Below, one piece after another: positions 26,974-37,505 of a stretch of DNA of 64,000 nucleotides; the first letter of the stretch is position 1, and each line of letters begins with the position of its first letter. The notes under the pieces are model-generated. The model did no database searches and was not told the origin of the DNA. It was given only the letters and a program-made list of their open reading frames with translations. Both the position numbers and the translations under genes were made by a program. Origin of the DNA: Erwinia sp. E602 (lineage in GTDB: Bacteria; Pseudomonadota; Gammaproteobacteria; Enterobacterales; Enterobacteriaceae); NCBI RefSeq assembly GCF_018141005.1, contig NZ_CP046581.1, forward strand, positions 1 to 64,000, in the 5' to 3' direction.

Positions 26974-27237
26974 ATGACCGACGCCGTCGCTAAAAATCCC
27001 GCCCGCATCCGCCTGCCAAAGCACGCCTCACCCTATATCTTTGCGCTGTATATGGCAACGATCATGGCGTTTCTGATGAGCCTGGTGATCACCTGGGCTG
27101 AGTTCGGTCTGGGCACGGATTACATGACAAATGTGATGAATGCCTATCAGATTGCCATGCCTGCGGCCTTCGTTTGCATCCTGGTGGTGCGCCCGGTGGT
27201 GATCCGGCTGGTGGGGCTGACCGTGCACGGCCATTAA
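26974..27237 (+). CDS. DUF2798 small membrane protein
   Basis: An 87-residue protein with two membrane helices ([21 protein letters not shown] and [21 protein letters not shown]). The arrangement and the MSLVITW/RPVV pattern fit DUF2798, whose function is unknown. CAGGATG six bases before the ATG is a good ribosome binding site. Its stop codon overlaps that of the convergent malT: the four bases TTAA at 27234-27237 supply a stop on each strand. Confidence 0.8.
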   Translation: MTDAVAKNPARIRLPKHASPYIFALYMATIMAFLMSLVITWAEFGLGTDYMTNVMNAYQIAMPAAFVCILVVRPVVIRLVGLTVHGH

Positions 27238-29960
27238 GCCCCGTAGCCCATCACCTGCAGCAGATGCTGCGCCTGCTGCACCGCGTCCTGGCGATGGGCC
27301 ACCCCCAGCTTCTGATACAGGTTGCGGATATGCGTCTTGATGGTGGTCGAGGCCACGTCCAGTTCCCCGGCGATCTGGTCGTTGCTGTAGCCGGAGTAGA
27401 TCAGCCCCAGCACCTGCCATTCGCGCTGGGTGAGCGGGCTGGTGCGGATCAGCTCCGGCACCTGCGGGTGGGTTAACAGCTTATTGACGAACCCTTCGTC
27501 GAAGTGCGCGAACTTATGGCGATGATGCTGGTTAATTTCGCGCAGGATCTGCTGCGCCCGCCGCTGCTCAAGGTCGGGCAGCAGGTTAAGCTGGAGCAGC
27601 TGACGCAGCTGCAGGGCCATCATCTCCCCCTCAATCACAAAGTGGCTGATAAACCCGGTGCGGTTCGCCAGCCCCAGCGCTTCGATCAGCGCCTGCTGCG
27701 CCTGCGCTTTACGGCCGGTGTGCCAGTAAAGCAGGTTGCTCAGCAGCAGGTTACGGTTCAGGTCACTGGTCAGGCGCAGCTGGCGGGCGTTGTGGTTAAG
27801 CTCATCCAGCACCGCTTCGGCTTCGGCAAACTTCTCCAGCAAAATCTGCACGCGGGCGATATTGCGCCACTGCCCCTGCTGGAAGTGGTTATCGGCCATA
27901 TCGGGCTTACGCGCCTGCTGCAGCCACTGCCCGGCGGCCGCCTTATCGCCGGTCATCTGCCAGTAGATCACCCGCGGCTTGTCGGTGTTGGTCAGCCAGT
28001 CGATATGATACTGGCCGGTTTTCAGCAGCGCCTCACAGCGCTGTAAATGATGGTGGGCATTGTCCAGCTGGCCGCGCGCCAGCGAACATTTCGCCAGCAT
28101 CGCCAGGCACTGCAGCTGCTGCTGCGGCTGAAAGTTGGTCAGCACCTCCAGCCCCTGGCGCGCGGCGTCTTCGGCGTCGTCCAGCCGCGACCATGACCAC
28201 AGCAGCTGCGAGCGCAGGCGCAGTAAAAATTCGTGCATCGGCAGCTGCTCCAGGTGCTGCTCGCGCACCAGTTCGAAGGCGCGCTCCTGCATCTCAAAGG
28301 CGGCCTGCAAAAAGCCCTGGGCGATCAGGATCTCGCTCTGCTGGATCAGCGCCCACAGCGCGTAGTGGTAGGCCTCGTGGCGGCGGGCGATCTGCTCGGT
28401 CTGCTGCATCAGCGGCAGCGCGCGGGCGAGGTCCCCTTTGCAGTGCTGGATTTCGCCGGTCACCGAGGTGGCGACAATGCGGCTGTAAAAACTCTCAAAG
28501 GAGAGAAAACGCAGCGCCTCGGCGGCCAGCTGCTCCGCTTCGTCCTGGCGCCCGTCGTTGATGGCGACCTGGGCGCGCAGCGCGTTGAACTCGGCGTTCA
28601 GGTCCTGATCCATTACCCGGTCCTGTTTTTGCATCTCGCATTCCGCCTGGGCCAGCAGCGTGTTGACCTCGGCGTAGCGGTGCTGGCTCTGGGCCAGCCA
28701 CGCCTGCAGCAGCACCAGCTTCGGGTTGCGGATCAGGCAGTCGTACGGCAGCGCGGCCAGGCACTCTTCCAGCAGCGCCAGCTCGCTATGATTGAACAGC
28801 GACCAGGCGTGCTGCAGCATAATATCGCGCAGCATCGCGATATCATCCGCGGCGAGGGCGTGGTGGATCGCCTCCGCCGGGAATCCCTGCGCCAGCCAGC
28901 CTTCTGCGGCGGCGCGGTGGATGGCGGGCAGCTCCGCCGTCAGCTCCCACTGGCAGCGCTGGCGCAGGAAGGTGGCAAACAGCGGATGGAAGTTAAACCA
29001 CTCGCCGGTGTCATCCATACGGTGAATAAACAGGCCCTGGCGCTCCAGCTCCTCCAGCCGCTGCTGGCCGTTGCTGTCGCCGGTCAGGCGCACGATCAGG
29101 GCATCATTCATCGAGCGCAGCAGCGAGCAGCGCAGCAGAAAATCCCGCGTCGGCGCATCAACGCGGTCCAGCACCTCCTCCACCAGATAGTCGGACAGGT
29201 GGCTGGCGTTCAGCCCCGCCAGCTTACGCGCCGACTGCCGGGTGGACTGGCGTGACGGCGTACTGGACTGGCGGGCAGACAGGGCAATCAGCTGCAGGGC
29301 GGTAGCCCAGCCGGCAACCTCATCGCACAGGCGGCTGCTGTCGGCCGGATCGATCGGGTCGTTCAGGCGGTTGTCGAAAAACTGCTGCGTTTCCGGGTGG
29401 GTGAACGCCAGCTGCGCGGCGTTCAGCTCCAGCAGCTGCTCGCGCACGCGCAGGTTGGCGATGCCCAGCGGCGGCAGGGTGCGGGACAGCACTACCAGCG
29501 ACAGGTTCTCCGGCTGATGCCGCAGGAAGAAGCGCATCCCGGCGTGGATCGCCTCACTGGTAATCAGATGATAATCATCAATCACCAGCAGCAGCGGGCG
29601 GTGCCAGTCCGACAGCTCGACAAACAGCTGGGCGAACAGCGCCGGCAGGCTGGCATACTGATGTTTCTGGCTGAGCGCCTCACTTTTGCCGCAGTGGCCG
29701 CCGCAGGCCTGCTGAATGGCGGCGATCAGATAACTGGCGAAACGCTCGGGCAGGTTGTCGCTTTCATCAAGAGAATACCAGCCAAGATCGCTCTTACCCG
29801 CGGCCCAGTGGGCCACCAGGGTGGTCTTTCCATAGCCCGCCGGGCCGGCGACCAGGGTCAGGCGATAGTTCGGTGCCGCCGAGAGCCTGGCCAACAGTCG
29901 GTCACGAACCACGGTATTTTGCTGCCGCACCGGGCGGCTCAGTTTTGATGGGATCAGCAT
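27234..29960 (-). CDS. malT: Maltose regulon activator MalT
   Basis: A 908-residue STAND-class activator, close in length to E. coli MalT (901). Walker A is GPAGYGKT at residues 39-46. The oligomerisation and ATPase core follows, then a long superhelical maltotriose-binding region. A C-terminal LuxR helix-turn-helix is at about 838-890 ([21 protein letters not shown]). With ATP and maltotriose it multimerises on MalT boxes in the malPQ and malEFG/malK-lamB-malM promoters, both present here. There is no obvious strong ribosome binding site; E. coli malT is also poorly translated. A CRP-like site upstream fits catabolite control. Confidence 0.98.
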   Translation of the reverse strand: MLIPSKLSRPVRQQNTVVRDRLLARLSAAPNYRLTLVAGPAGYGKTTLVAHWAAGKSDLGWYSLDESDNLPERFASYLIAAIQQACGGHCGKSEALSQKHQYASLPALFAQLFVELSDWHRPLLLVIDDYHLITSEAIHAGMRFFLRHQPENLSLVVLSRTLPPLGIANLRVREQLLELNAAQLAFTHPETQQFFDNRLNDPIDPADSSRLCDEVAGWATALQLIALSARQSSTPSRQSTRQSARKLAGLNASHLSDYLVEEVLDRVDAPTRDFLLRCSLLRSMNDALIVRLTGDSNGQQRLEELERQGLFIHRMDDTGEWFNFHPLFATFLRQRCQWELTAELPAIHRAAAEGWLAQGFPAEAIHHALAADDIAMLRDIMLQHAWSLFNHSELALLEECLAALPYDCLIRNPKLVLLQAWLAQSQHRYAEVNTLLAQAECEMQKQDRVMDQDLNAEFNALRAQVAINDGRQDEAEQLAAEALRFLSFESFYSRIVATSVTGEIQHCKGDLARALPLMQQTEQIARRHEAYHYALWALIQQSEILIAQGFLQAAFEMQERAFELVREQHLEQLPMHEFLLRLRSQLLWSWSRLDDAEDAARQGLEVLTNFQPQQQLQCLAMLAKCSLARGQLDNAHHHLQRCEALLKTGQYHIDWLTNTDKPRVIYWQMTGDKAAAGQWLQQARKPDMADNHFQQGQWRNIARVQILLEKFAEAEAVLDELNHNARQLRLTSDLNRNLLLSNLLYWHTGRKAQAQQALIEALGLANRTGFISHFVIEGEMMALQLRQLLQLNLLPDLEQRRAQQILREINQHHRHKFAHFDEGFVNKLLTHPQVPELIRTSPLTQREWQVLGLIYSGYSNDQIAGELDVASTTIKTHIRNLYQKLGVAHRQDAVQQAQHLLQVMGYGA

Positions 29961-30086
29961 TTTTTTCGATTCTGTTGAAGGTGATCAGGAGGCGTAATCT
30001 TTATTTCGCAGCGCGTAATTAATCACTTTTTCTAAAGTCCTCCTTTGAAACCCTGAATGCAACAATGTTGAGGAGTTACATGTCGT

Positions 30087-30108
30087 TAACTTGCTCTGCA
30101 TCACATTT
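30087..30108 (-). promoter_or_regulatory. CRP-like site upstream of malT
   Basis: On the minus strand AAATGTGAT is a perfect left half, followed by GCAGA and a weak right half GCAAGTTA. This half-strong arrangement resembles the E. coli malT CRP site as I remember it. It lies about 130-150 bases upstream of the malT start. Confidence 0.55.
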
Positions 30109-30126
30109 TTTAAGGCTGATTTTACC

Positions 30127-30202
30127 CCCCATCCTCCTCACCGGCCGCCTCCTCCGGCTACGCCCCGTTTCTCCTCCCTGCCTGATTGCCGGCGGGAGGA
30201 TG
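30127..30202 (+). promoter_or_regulatory. Cluster of MalT boxes before malPQ
   Basis: Against the consensus GGGGAKGAGG I count several near matches. On the minus strand, CCTCCTCACC at 30133-30142 matches 9 of 10. CCTCCTCCGG at 30148-30157 and TCTCCTCCCT at 30170-30179 each match 8 of 10. On the plus strand, CGGGAGGATG at 30193-30202 matches 8 of 10. Such a cluster upstream of malP is expected for MalT activation. Confidence 0.65.
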
Positions 30203-30281
30203 CCGCCCCGCGCTGAAGGCGGCAGCATAGCGCGTAATAACACTCCATTTTCCTACAGATCCGCGAATAAAGAGGCATGTG

Positions 30282-32684
30282 ATGCAGGTGACTTTTGATA
30301 AAACGCAGTTTACCGCCGCGCTAAAACGCCGGTGGCAGGGCTTTGGTTTACGCCGGGCAGAGCAGATGACGCCGCACCAGTGGTGGCAGGCGACCAGCGC
30401 GGCGCTGTCAGAGCAGCTGAACGCGCAGCCTGAACCCGCGGCAACGCAGCAGCCGCAGCGCCATGTGAACTATATTTCGATGGAGTTTCTGATCGGCCGG
30501 CTGACCGCCAACAACCTGATTAACCTCGGCTGGTATGATGAGGTCAGCCAGGCGCTGCAGGAGCAGGGCGTGGTGCTGGCCGACGTGCTGGAGCAGGAGA
30601 CCGATCCGGCGCTGGGCAACGGCGGGCTGGGGCGTCTGGCGGCCTGTTTCCTCGATTCGATGGCCACCGTCGGCCAGCCCGCCACCGGCTACGGCTTAAA
30701 TTATCAGTACGGCCTGTTCCGCCAGTCGTTTCAGCAGGGGCAGCAGCAGGAAGCCCCGGACAACTGGCAACGCGAAAGCTATCCGTGGTTCAGCCACAAC
30801 AGCGCGCTGTCGGTGGATGTCGCCTTCGGCGGCAGGCTGGTGAAAGATGCGCAGGGCACCGAGCGCTGGCAGCCGGCTTATACGCTGCGCGGCGAGGCCT
30901 GGGATCTGCCGGTGGTCGGCTATCAGAACGGCGTCACCCAGCCGCTGCGCCTGTGGCAGGCCAGCGACGTGCAGCCGTTCGACCTGACGCTGTTTAACGA
31001 CGGCGCGTTCCTCAGGGCGGAACAGCAGGGCATCGACGCCGCGAAGCTGACGAAAGTGCTTTATCCGAACGACCACCACGACGCCGGTAAACGCCTGCGC
31101 CTGATGCAGCAGTATTTCCAGTGCGCCTGTTCGGTCGCCGATATTCTGCGCCGCCATCACCTGCTCGGGCGCAGCATTGAGGATCTGCCCGAGTATGAGG
31201 TGATCCAGCTGAACGATACCCACCCGACCATTGCCATCCCGGAGCTGCTGCGCATCCTGCTTGACGAGCACCGGCTGGCGTGGGACGCGGCCTGGGATAT
31301 CGTGCAGAGAACCTTTGCCTACACCAACCATACGCTGATGCCGGAAGCGCTGGAGTGCTGGGATGAGAAGCTGTTGCGCAGCCTGCTGCCGCGCCACTTC
31401 TCGCTGATTAAAGCCATCAACGCCCGCTTTAAAAAAGTGGTGGAACAGCGCTGGCCGGGCGACAAAGCGGTGTGGGAGAAACTGTCGGTGCATCAGCATC
31501 GCCAGTTGCGCATGGCCAACCTGTGCGTGGTCAGCGGCTATGCCGTTAACGGCGTGGCGGCGCTGCACTCCGAGCTGGTGGTCAACGACCTGTTCCCGGA
31601 GTATCACCAGCTGTGGCCGACGAAATTCCACAACGTCACCAACGGCGTCACCCCGCGCCGCTGGTTAAAGCAGTGCAACCCGGCGCTCTCCGCGCTGATC
31701 GATCGGCAGCTGAAAACCGAATGGGTGACCGACCTCGACGCGCTGCAGGGGCTGGAGCAATCGCTGGACGACGCGGCGTTCTGCCAGCGCTATCAGCAGA
31801 TCAAGCGTGACAACAAAGTCGCGCTGGCCGCTTACGTTAAGCAGGTCACCGGACTGACGCTGAACCCGGAGGCGATCTTCGACGTGCAGATCAAACGCCT
31901 GCACGAGTACAAGCGTCAGCACCTCAACCTGCTGCACATTCTGTCGCTCTACCGTCAGCTGCGCGATAACCCGGAGATGGACATGGTGCCGCGCGTGTTC
32001 CTGTTTGCGGCTAAGGCGGCGCCGGGCTATTACCTGGCGAAAAACATCATCTTCGCCATCAACCAGGTGGCGGAGAAGGTGAATAACGACCCGCTGGTGC
32101 GCGACCGCCTGAAAGTGGTGTTTATCCCGGACTACCGCGTGTCGGTGGCCGAGCTGATGATCCCGGCGGCAGACGTCTCCGAGCAGATCTCCACCGCCGG
32201 TAAAGAGGCCTCCGGCACCGGCAATATGAAGCTGGCGCTGAACGGCGCGCTGACCGTCGGCACCCTTGACGGGGCCAACGTGGAGATCGCCGGACAGGTG
32301 GGTGAAGAGAACATCTTTATTTTCGGCAACACCGTCGATGAGGTGAAAGCGCTGCAGGCGGGCGGGTACGACCCGTTACAGGTCCGTGAAAAAGATAAGC
32401 ATCTGGACCGCATCCTGCAGGAGCTGGAAAACGGCTTCTTCAGCAACGGCGATAAACAGGCGTTCAGCCTGATGCTCGACAGCCTGCTCGGCGGCGGCGA
32501 CCCCTATCTGGTGCTGGCTGACTTTGCCAGCTACTGCGCCGCGCAGCAGCAGGTCGATGCGCTGTACCGCGATCGCGATGCGTGGACGCGCAAAACCATT
32601 CTTAACACCGCCCGCGTCGGCATGTTCAGTTCGGATCGGTCGATCCGCGATTATCAGCAGCGCATCTGGCAGGCGAAACGCTAA
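30282..32684 (+). CDS. malP: Maltodextrin phosphorylase
   Basis: An 800-residue GT35 alpha-glucan phosphorylase. It releases glucose-1-phosphate from maltodextrins with pyridoxal phosphate, which is bound by Lys650 in [13 protein letters not shown]. Other signatures are [15 protein letters not shown] and [11 protein letters not shown]. Length and sequence are typical of the short bacterial MalP without the regulatory N-terminus of animal enzymes. I start at the ATG six bases after AGAGG rather than at the GTG one codon earlier. malQ follows after nine bases in the same operon, and the MalT boxes lie upstream. Confidence 0.97.
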   Translation: MQVTFDKTQFTAALKRRWQGFGLRRAEQMTPHQWWQATSAALSEQLNAQPEPAATQQPQRHVNYISMEFLIGRLTANNLINLGWYDEVSQALQEQGVVLADVLEQETDPALGNGGLGRLAACFLDSMATVGQPATGYGLNYQYGLFRQSFQQGQQQEAPDNWQRESYPWFSHNSALSVDVAFGGRLVKDAQGTERWQPAYTLRGEAWDLPVVGYQNGVTQPLRLWQASDVQPFDLTLFNDGAFLRAEQQGIDAAKLTKVLYPNDHHDAGKRLRLMQQYFQCACSVADILRRHHLLGRSIEDLPEYEVIQLNDTHPTIAIPELLRILLDEHRLAWDAAWDIVQRTFAYTNHTLMPEALECWDEKLLRSLLPRHFSLIKAINARFKKVVEQRWPGDKAVWEKLSVHQHRQLRMANLCVVSGYAVNGVAALHSELVVNDLFPEYHQLWPTKFHNVTNGVTPRRWLKQCNPALSALIDRQLKTEWVTDLDALQGLEQSLDDAAFCQRYQQIKRDNKVALAAYVKQVTGLTLNPEAIFDVQIKRLHEYKRQHLNLLHILSLYRQLRDNPEMDMVPRVFLFAAKAAPGYYLAKNIIFAINQVAEKVNNDPLVRDRLKVVFIPDYRVSVAELMIPAADVSEQISTAGKEASGTGNMKLALNGALTVGTLDGANVEIAGQVGEENIFIFGNTVDEVKALQAGGYDPLQVREKDKHLDRILQELENGFFSNGDKQAFSLMLDSLLGGGDPYLVLADFASYCAAQQQVDALYRDRDAWTRKTILNTARVGMFSSDRSIRDYQQRIWQAKR

Positions 32685-32693
32685 GGAGTCCGC

Positions 32694-34781
32694 ATGGAGA
32701 ATATTACGCTGGAGCAGGCGGCGAGGGCCGCGGGGATTGCCCCCGGGTTTATTAACGCCCACGGCCAGCAGCAGGCCACCGCGCCGGAAACCCAACGCGA
32801 GCTGCTGACGGCGATGGGCTGGCGGGCGGATCGTCGCCCGCTGGCCACGCCGGTGCCGGCGGTCAAAGTCTTTGTCGCCGGGCAACGCCTGGCGCTGCCG
32901 GTCGAGGGAGACGGGGAGTACCTGTGGACGCTGCAGCCGGAGAGCGGCGCCACGCAGCGTGGCCGCATCAGCGGCAGGATGACGCTGGTGCTGGCGGGGA
33001 AAATCCCGCCCGGTTACCACCAGCTGACGCTGACTCAGGCGGCGGAATCATGGACGTGCCGGGTGATTATCGCCCCGAAACGCTGCTATGAACCGGACGC
33101 GCTGCTGGCCGGCAAAAAGCTGTGGGGCGCCTGCGTGCAGCTCTATACGCTGCGCTCGGAGAGCAACTGGGGCATCGGTGATTTTGGCGATCTGACCCTG
33201 CTGCTGCGGCAGATTGCCGCACGCGGCGGGGATTTTGTCGGGCTGAACCCGATCCATGCGCTCTACCCGGCCAACCCGGCGGCGGCCAGCCCCTACAGCC
33301 CGTCGTCACGCCGCTGGCTGAACGTGATTTATATCGACGTCGGCGCGCTGGAGGATTTCCGCCAGAGTGAGGCGGCACAGCGCTGGTGGCAGCTGCCCGA
33401 GACCCGGCAGCGTCTGCAGGCCGTACGGGCCAGCGATGAGGTGGATTACGCCAGCGTAATGCCGCTGAAACTGGAGGGGCTGCGGCTGGCCTGGGCGCAT
33501 TTCCTCATGCGTAAGCCGCAGGATGCGCAGGTCAAGGCGCTGGCGAACTTTACCCGCCAGGGGGGCGAGAGCCTCCGGTTGCAGGCCACCTTTGACGCGC
33601 TGCACGCGCACCTGGCGCAGCGCAGCGGCGCGACCGGCGGCTGGGCCGGCTGGCCCGAAGAATGGCAGGACGCGCGCGGCCCGGCGGTGAGGGCCTTCTG
33701 CGAGCAGCACAGGCAGGAGGTGGAGTTTTATCTCTGGTTACAGTGGCTGGCGGAGACGCAGCTGGCGAACTGTTATCACACCAGCCAGCAGCTGGCGATG
33801 TCGCTGGGGCTGTACCGCGATCTGGCGGTGGGCGTGGTCCGCGACGGCGCGGAGACCTGGAGCGACGGCGAACTCTACTGCCTGAAAGCCTCGGTGGGCG
33901 CACCGCCCGATATCCTCGGTCCGCAGGGGCAGAACTGGGATCTGCCGCCGCTGGATCCGCAGGTGCTGGTACAGCGCGGCTATCAGCCGTTTATCGACCT
34001 GCTGCGCGCCAGTATGACCCGCTGCGGTGCGCTGCGCATCGATCACGTGATGGCGCTGCTGCGCCTGTGGTGGATCCCGGCGGGCGAGACGGCGGATAAG
34101 GGCGCGTACGTACACTATCCGGTGGACGACCTGCTGGCGATCCTCGCGCTGGAGAGCCAGCGCCATCGCTGCATGGTGATTGGCGAAGACCTCGGGACGG
34201 TGCCGGTGGAGATCGTCAGCAGGCTGCGGGAAGGCGGCGTCTACTCCTACAAGGTGCTCTACTTCGAGCGCGACGAGGAGCATCACTTCCGCGCGCCGCA
34301 GTCCTATCCGGTGCAGGCGATGGCGACCGTCACCACCCACGATCTGCCGACGCTGCGCGGCTACTGGCAGGCGGACGACCTGGCGCTGGGGAAAACGCTC
34401 GGGCTGTACCGCGATGACAGCGTGCTGCAGGGGCTGTACCTGGACCGTGCGCGCGCGCGTCAGGGGCTGCTTGACGGGCTGCATCACTACGGCTGTATCC
34501 CGAAACGAACCGGCAGCCACGCTGAACTGATGGCGATGACCCCGGTGATTAACCGCGGACTGCAGCGCTATGTTGCCGACAGCGCCTGCGCGCTGCTGGG
34601 CCTGCAGCCGGAAGACTGGCTGGATATGGCCGCGCCGGTGAACGTTCCGGGCACCAGCGATGAGTATCCCAACTGGCGACGTAAGCTCAGCCACACGCTG
34701 GAGCAGATGTTCGCCGACGATCGGATCAATAAGCTGATTAAGGACCTCGATAAGCGGCGGCGCAGCGGGTCGCTCAGCTGA
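32694..34781 (+). CDS. malQ: 4-alpha-glucanotransferase (amylomaltase)
   Basis: A 695-residue GH77 enzyme that disproportionates maltodextrins, releasing glucose and lengthening chains for MalP. The catalytic residues are visible: the nucleophile Asp450 in LRIDHVMALLR, the acid/base Glu498 in VIGEDLGTVP, and Asp550 in TTHDLPTLRGYW. The N-terminal domain of about 140 residues is the enterobacterial extension. It is nine bases downstream of malP, and AAGGAG overlaps the malP stop. A strong terminator follows 20 bases after the stop codon. Confidence 0.97.
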   Translation: MENITLEQAARAAGIAPGFINAHGQQQATAPETQRELLTAMGWRADRRPLATPVPAVKVFVAGQRLALPVEGDGEYLWTLQPESGATQRGRISGRMTLVLAGKIPPGYHQLTLTQAAESWTCRVIIAPKRCYEPDALLAGKKLWGACVQLYTLRSESNWGIGDFGDLTLLLRQIAARGGDFVGLNPIHALYPANPAAASPYSPSSRRWLNVIYIDVGALEDFRQSEAAQRWWQLPETRQRLQAVRASDEVDYASVMPLKLEGLRLAWAHFLMRKPQDAQVKALANFTRQGGESLRLQATFDALHAHLAQRSGATGGWAGWPEEWQDARGPAVRAFCEQHRQEVEFYLWLQWLAETQLANCYHTSQQLAMSLGLYRDLAVGVVRDGAETWSDGELYCLKASVGAPPDILGPQGQNWDLPPLDPQVLVQRGYQPFIDLLRASMTRCGALRIDHVMALLRLWWIPAGETADKGAYVHYPVDDLLAILALESQRHRCMVIGEDLGTVPVEIVSRLREGGVYSYKVLYFERDEEHHFRAPQSYPVQAMATVTTHDLPTLRGYWQADDLALGKTLGLYRDDSVLQGLYLDRARARQGLLDGLHHYGCIPKRTGSHAELMAMTPVINRGLQRYVADSACALLGLQPEDWLDMAAPVNVPGTSDEYPNWRRKLSHTLEQMFADDRINKLIKDLDKRRRSGSLS

Positions 34782-34800
34782 GGCTAACGCAGTAAGAACA

Positions 34801-34831
34801 GGGTTTCTCCCGCCGGTGGAAACCCTTTTTT
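34801..34831 (+). terminator. Intrinsic terminator of malPQ
   Basis: GGGTTTC and GAAACCC are separated by an 11-base loop and followed by six T on the plus strand, 20 bases past malQ. Confidence 0.9.
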
Positions 34832-34857
34832 GTTGAGTGAATTCAGGGAGTATCAGC

Positions 34858-34886
34858 AAAAAAAAGGGCGGCTTATTCAGCCGCCC
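34858..34886 (-). terminator. Intrinsic terminator of malEFG
   Basis: On the minus strand GGGCGGC pairs with GCCGCCC over a seven-base loop and runs into eight T. It ends the malEFG transcript about 63 bases past malG and sits back to back with the malPQ terminator. Confidence 0.9.
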
Positions 34887-34949
34887 AGAGGACACAGGAA
34901 AAGTACTACACCCGTTGCCGGGATAACGCGCAAAAAAGCGTGCGGTAAA

Positions 34950-35840
34950 CTAGCCTTTTACCCCGCCGGCCGTCAGGCCACCGACCAGCCAGCGCTGGGC
35001 AATCAGGAACACCGCGGTGATCGGTATGGCGGAGAGGATCGCGGCGGCGGCGAAGTCCCCCCACAGGTAGTTCTGCGGGTTAAGGTACTGCTGCATCCCC
35101 ACCGCCAGCGTGTAGCTGTTGACGTCGCGCAGCAGCAGGGAGGCCACCGGCACCTCGGTGATCGCGGCGATAAATGACAGGATAAACACCACCGCCAGGA
35201 TCGGCACCGACAGCGGCAGCAGCACCAGGCGGAACGCCTGCCACGGCGAGGCGCCGTCCAGCGCCGCGGCCTCCTCCAGCGAACCGTCGATGGTTTCGAA
35301 ATAGCCCTTGATGGTCCACACGTGCAGCGCAATGCCGCCCATATAGGCGAAAATCACCCCGCCGTGGGTGTTCAGCCCGAGGAACGGCACGTAAATGCCA
35401 AGCCGGTCAAACAGGGCGTAGAGCGCCACCAGCGACAGCACCGCCGGAAACATCTGGAAGATCAGCATGCCCTTCAGCAGTGAACTTTTGCCACGGAATT
35501 TCATACGGGCAAAGGCATAGGCGCAGGTGGTGGAGAGCGCCACGATGCCCACCGCCGTGATGCCGGCGATTTTGATCGAGTTCCACAGCCACAGCAGCAC
35601 CGGGAACGGCGGCGGGGTCAGGCTGCCGTCGGCGCTGGTCACGCTGATGCCCAGCGCCAGCTTCCAGTGATCCCACGAGACCTGATCCGGGATCAGGCTC
35701 CCGGTGGCAAAGTTGCCCGGCCGCAGTGAGATGGTGAACACCATCAGCAGCGGGAACAGGATCAGCGCCAGAAAGCACAGCAGTAACAGATGCGTTACCA
35801 GCAGCCTGGCTTTTTGCGACCTTGGTTTGACCATCGGCAT
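34950..35840 (-). CDS. malG: Maltose ABC transporter permease MalG
   Basis: A 296-residue inner-membrane permease, the same length as E. coli MalG, with six membrane helices. The EAA loop that docks on MalK reads [23 protein letters not shown]. It ends in GLTAGGVKG, the C-terminal stretch that in E. coli reaches into the MalK dimer. AAGGAG eight bases upstream supports the start. It lies 12 bases after malF in the malEFG operon. Confidence 0.98.
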   Translation of the reverse strand: MPMVKPRSQKARLLVTHLLLLCFLALILFPLLMVFTISLRPGNFATGSLIPDQVSWDHWKLALGISVTSADGSLTPPPFPVLLWLWNSIKIAGITAVGIVALSTTCAYAFARMKFRGKSSLLKGMLIFQMFPAVLSLVALYALFDRLGIYVPFLGLNTHGGVIFAYMGGIALHVWTIKGYFETIDGSLEEAAALDGASPWQAFRLVLLPLSVPILAVVFILSFIAAITEVPVASLLLRDVNSYTLAVGMQQYLNPQNYLWGDFAAAAILSAIPITAVFLIAQRWLVGGLTAGGVKG

Positions 35841-35852
35841 GGGTGTTGCTCC

Positions 35853-37418
35853 TTAATCGAATTTCATACGTGAGGCTTTCAGATTGATGACAGCCAGCGC
35901 GCCGACCAGCAGGAAGATCAGCGTGGCGATCGCCGCGGCCAGACCGAAGTCCTGCCCGCCGCCGCCCTCAAAGGCGATACGGTAGGTGTAGCTGACCAGC
36001 AGGTCGGTATGCCCGGCCGGCGTGGTGGTGCCGATCATGTCCGGCCCGCCGTTGGTCAGCAGCTGGATCAGCACGAAGTTGTTAAAGTTAAACGCAAAGC
36101 TGGCGATCATCAGCGGCGTCAGCGGTTTAATCAGCAGCGGCAGCGTGATGCGGAAGAAGTTCTGCATCGGGGTAGCGCCGTCCATCGCCGAGGCTTCGTA
36201 GAGGTCATCCGGGATCGCCTTCAGCAGGCCCATACACAGGATCATCATGTAGGGATACCCCAGCCAGGTATTGACGATGATAATCATGCATCTGGCGGTC
36301 CAGGGATCGCTGAACCACGCCGGTTTGATGCCAAACAGCGCGTTAAGCATCAGGTTGATCTCGCCGAAGCTCTGGTTAAACAGCCCCTTGAAAATCAGGA
36401 TGGAGATAAACGCCGGTACGGCGTAGGGCAGGATCAGCAGGATGCGGTACGCCGCTTTGCCTCTCAGCGCTTCCCACTGCACCACGCAGGCCAGCACCAT
36501 GCCGACGGCGACGGTCAGCACCACGGTCAGCAACGCGAACACCACCGTCCAGACAAAGATCGACAGGAACGGCTTCTGAATGCCCTCATCGTGCAGCACG
36601 CGCAGGAAGTTGCCCCAGCCGATGCCGACGGTAAAGCCGGGGCTGAGTTTCTCCGCCTGCCACTCCCCGCCGGCGTCTACCGCCTGATAAAAGCCGCTGT
36701 GCATATTCGGCCGGTAGACCACGCCGGACCGCGCGTCGGTCAGCTGCTGGTTCTCTTTATTCAGGTGGTACAACGGCTGCGTGCCGGAGAACTGGCGCAG
36801 CGAACTCATCCGCAGCGTGGCGCCATCCGGCAGCCGGGCCATCAGCCTGCCGAGCGCCTGACGGTTCCGGGTCACCACCCGCAGCCCGGCCTTCTCGCCG
36901 GCGGGAAGCGCCTGCGGCGTCAGCGTCAGCGCCTGCACGGCGGCGGCATCAAAGGCAAAGGGCGGTGAGACCAGCACCTCAGCGCCGTCCGATGAGCTCA
37001 GCGCCAGCTGCCAGCGATCGCCGGCGGGATAGAGGGCAAAGTTCAGCGCTTTGCCGCCCTGAAATTCACGGCCCATCAGCACCGACTGCGCCCGCTCAAA
37101 CGTCAGCTGATTGGTGCTGCTGTAGTTGGTAAAGGCGATGGCGATGGTGCAGACCAGCGGGAACAGCACAAACAGCGCCATTCCGGCCAGGCCGGGATAG
37201 ACATAGCGCCACGCACAGGCGCGGCGGTTGGCGTAAATACAGAGGCCGCTGCCGGAGAGGATCAGGGCCAGGACGGCAAACAGGTATTCACCCTGCGCAT
37301 ACATCAGCACGATTAGATAACCGGTTAAGCAGGCGAGCAGGCCGATGGCCGGCCATTTCAGCGCATGACTCAACGGCCGTTTTTTTTCAGCGGTCAGACC
37401 GGTTTGGGCTACTGGCAT
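35853..37418 (-). CDS. malF: Maltose ABC transporter permease MalF
   Basis: About 521 residues from the ATG that follows AAGGAAG; a longer upstream frame has no ribosome binding site. There are eight membrane helices. The large periplasmic P2 loop between helices 3 and 4 (about residues 90-270), which contacts MalE, is present. The EAA loop reads YEASAMDGATPMQNFFRITLP. The N-terminal stretch GYLIVLMYAQGEYLFAV closely follows E. coli MalF. It pairs with MalG in the MalFGK2 importer. Confidence 0.98.
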   Translation of the reverse strand: MPVAQTGLTAEKKRPLSHALKWPAIGLLACLTGYLIVLMYAQGEYLFAVLALILSGSGLCIYANRRACAWRYVYPGLAGMALFVLFPLVCTIAIAFTNYSSTNQLTFERAQSVLMGREFQGGKALNFALYPAGDRWQLALSSSDGAEVLVSPPFAFDAAAVQALTLTPQALPAGEKAGLRVVTRNRQALGRLMARLPDGATLRMSSLRQFSGTQPLYHLNKENQQLTDARSGVVYRPNMHSGFYQAVDAGGEWQAEKLSPGFTVGIGWGNFLRVLHDEGIQKPFLSIFVWTVVFALLTVVLTVAVGMVLACVVQWEALRGKAAYRILLILPYAVPAFISILIFKGLFNQSFGEINLMLNALFGIKPAWFSDPWTARCMIIIVNTWLGYPYMMILCMGLLKAIPDDLYEASAMDGATPMQNFFRITLPLLIKPLTPLMIASFAFNFNNFVLIQLLTNGGPDMIGTTTPAGHTDLLVSYTYRIAFEGGGGQDFGLAAAIATLIFLLVGALAVINLKASRMKFD

Positions 37419-37442
37419 AGGGGCTTCCTTGTAGGCAGGGTG

Positions 37443-37460
37443 GGGAGCCCGCAGGCTCCG
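37443..37460. repeat. Small hairpin in the malE-malF gap
   Basis: GGAGCC and GGCTCC flank a four-base loop in the 87-base malE-malF spacer. In E. coli this spacer holds palindromic units that stabilise malE mRNA. The short hairpin here may do the same, helping to keep MalE more abundant than MalF. Confidence 0.45.
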
Positions 37461-37505
37461 CACCCTCTGTTTCATGACTTCAACGGCATCAGCTGGTGAG
37501 GTGAT

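Noticed and set aside
28233-29255. A 340-residue plus-strand frame opposite malT
   Set aside because: Gln/Leu/Arg-rich shadow frame over an unambiguous malT.
33738-34895. A 385-residue minus-strand frame opposite malQ
   Set aside because: malQ has its full set of catalytic residues on the plus strand; the antisense frame has only shadow composition.
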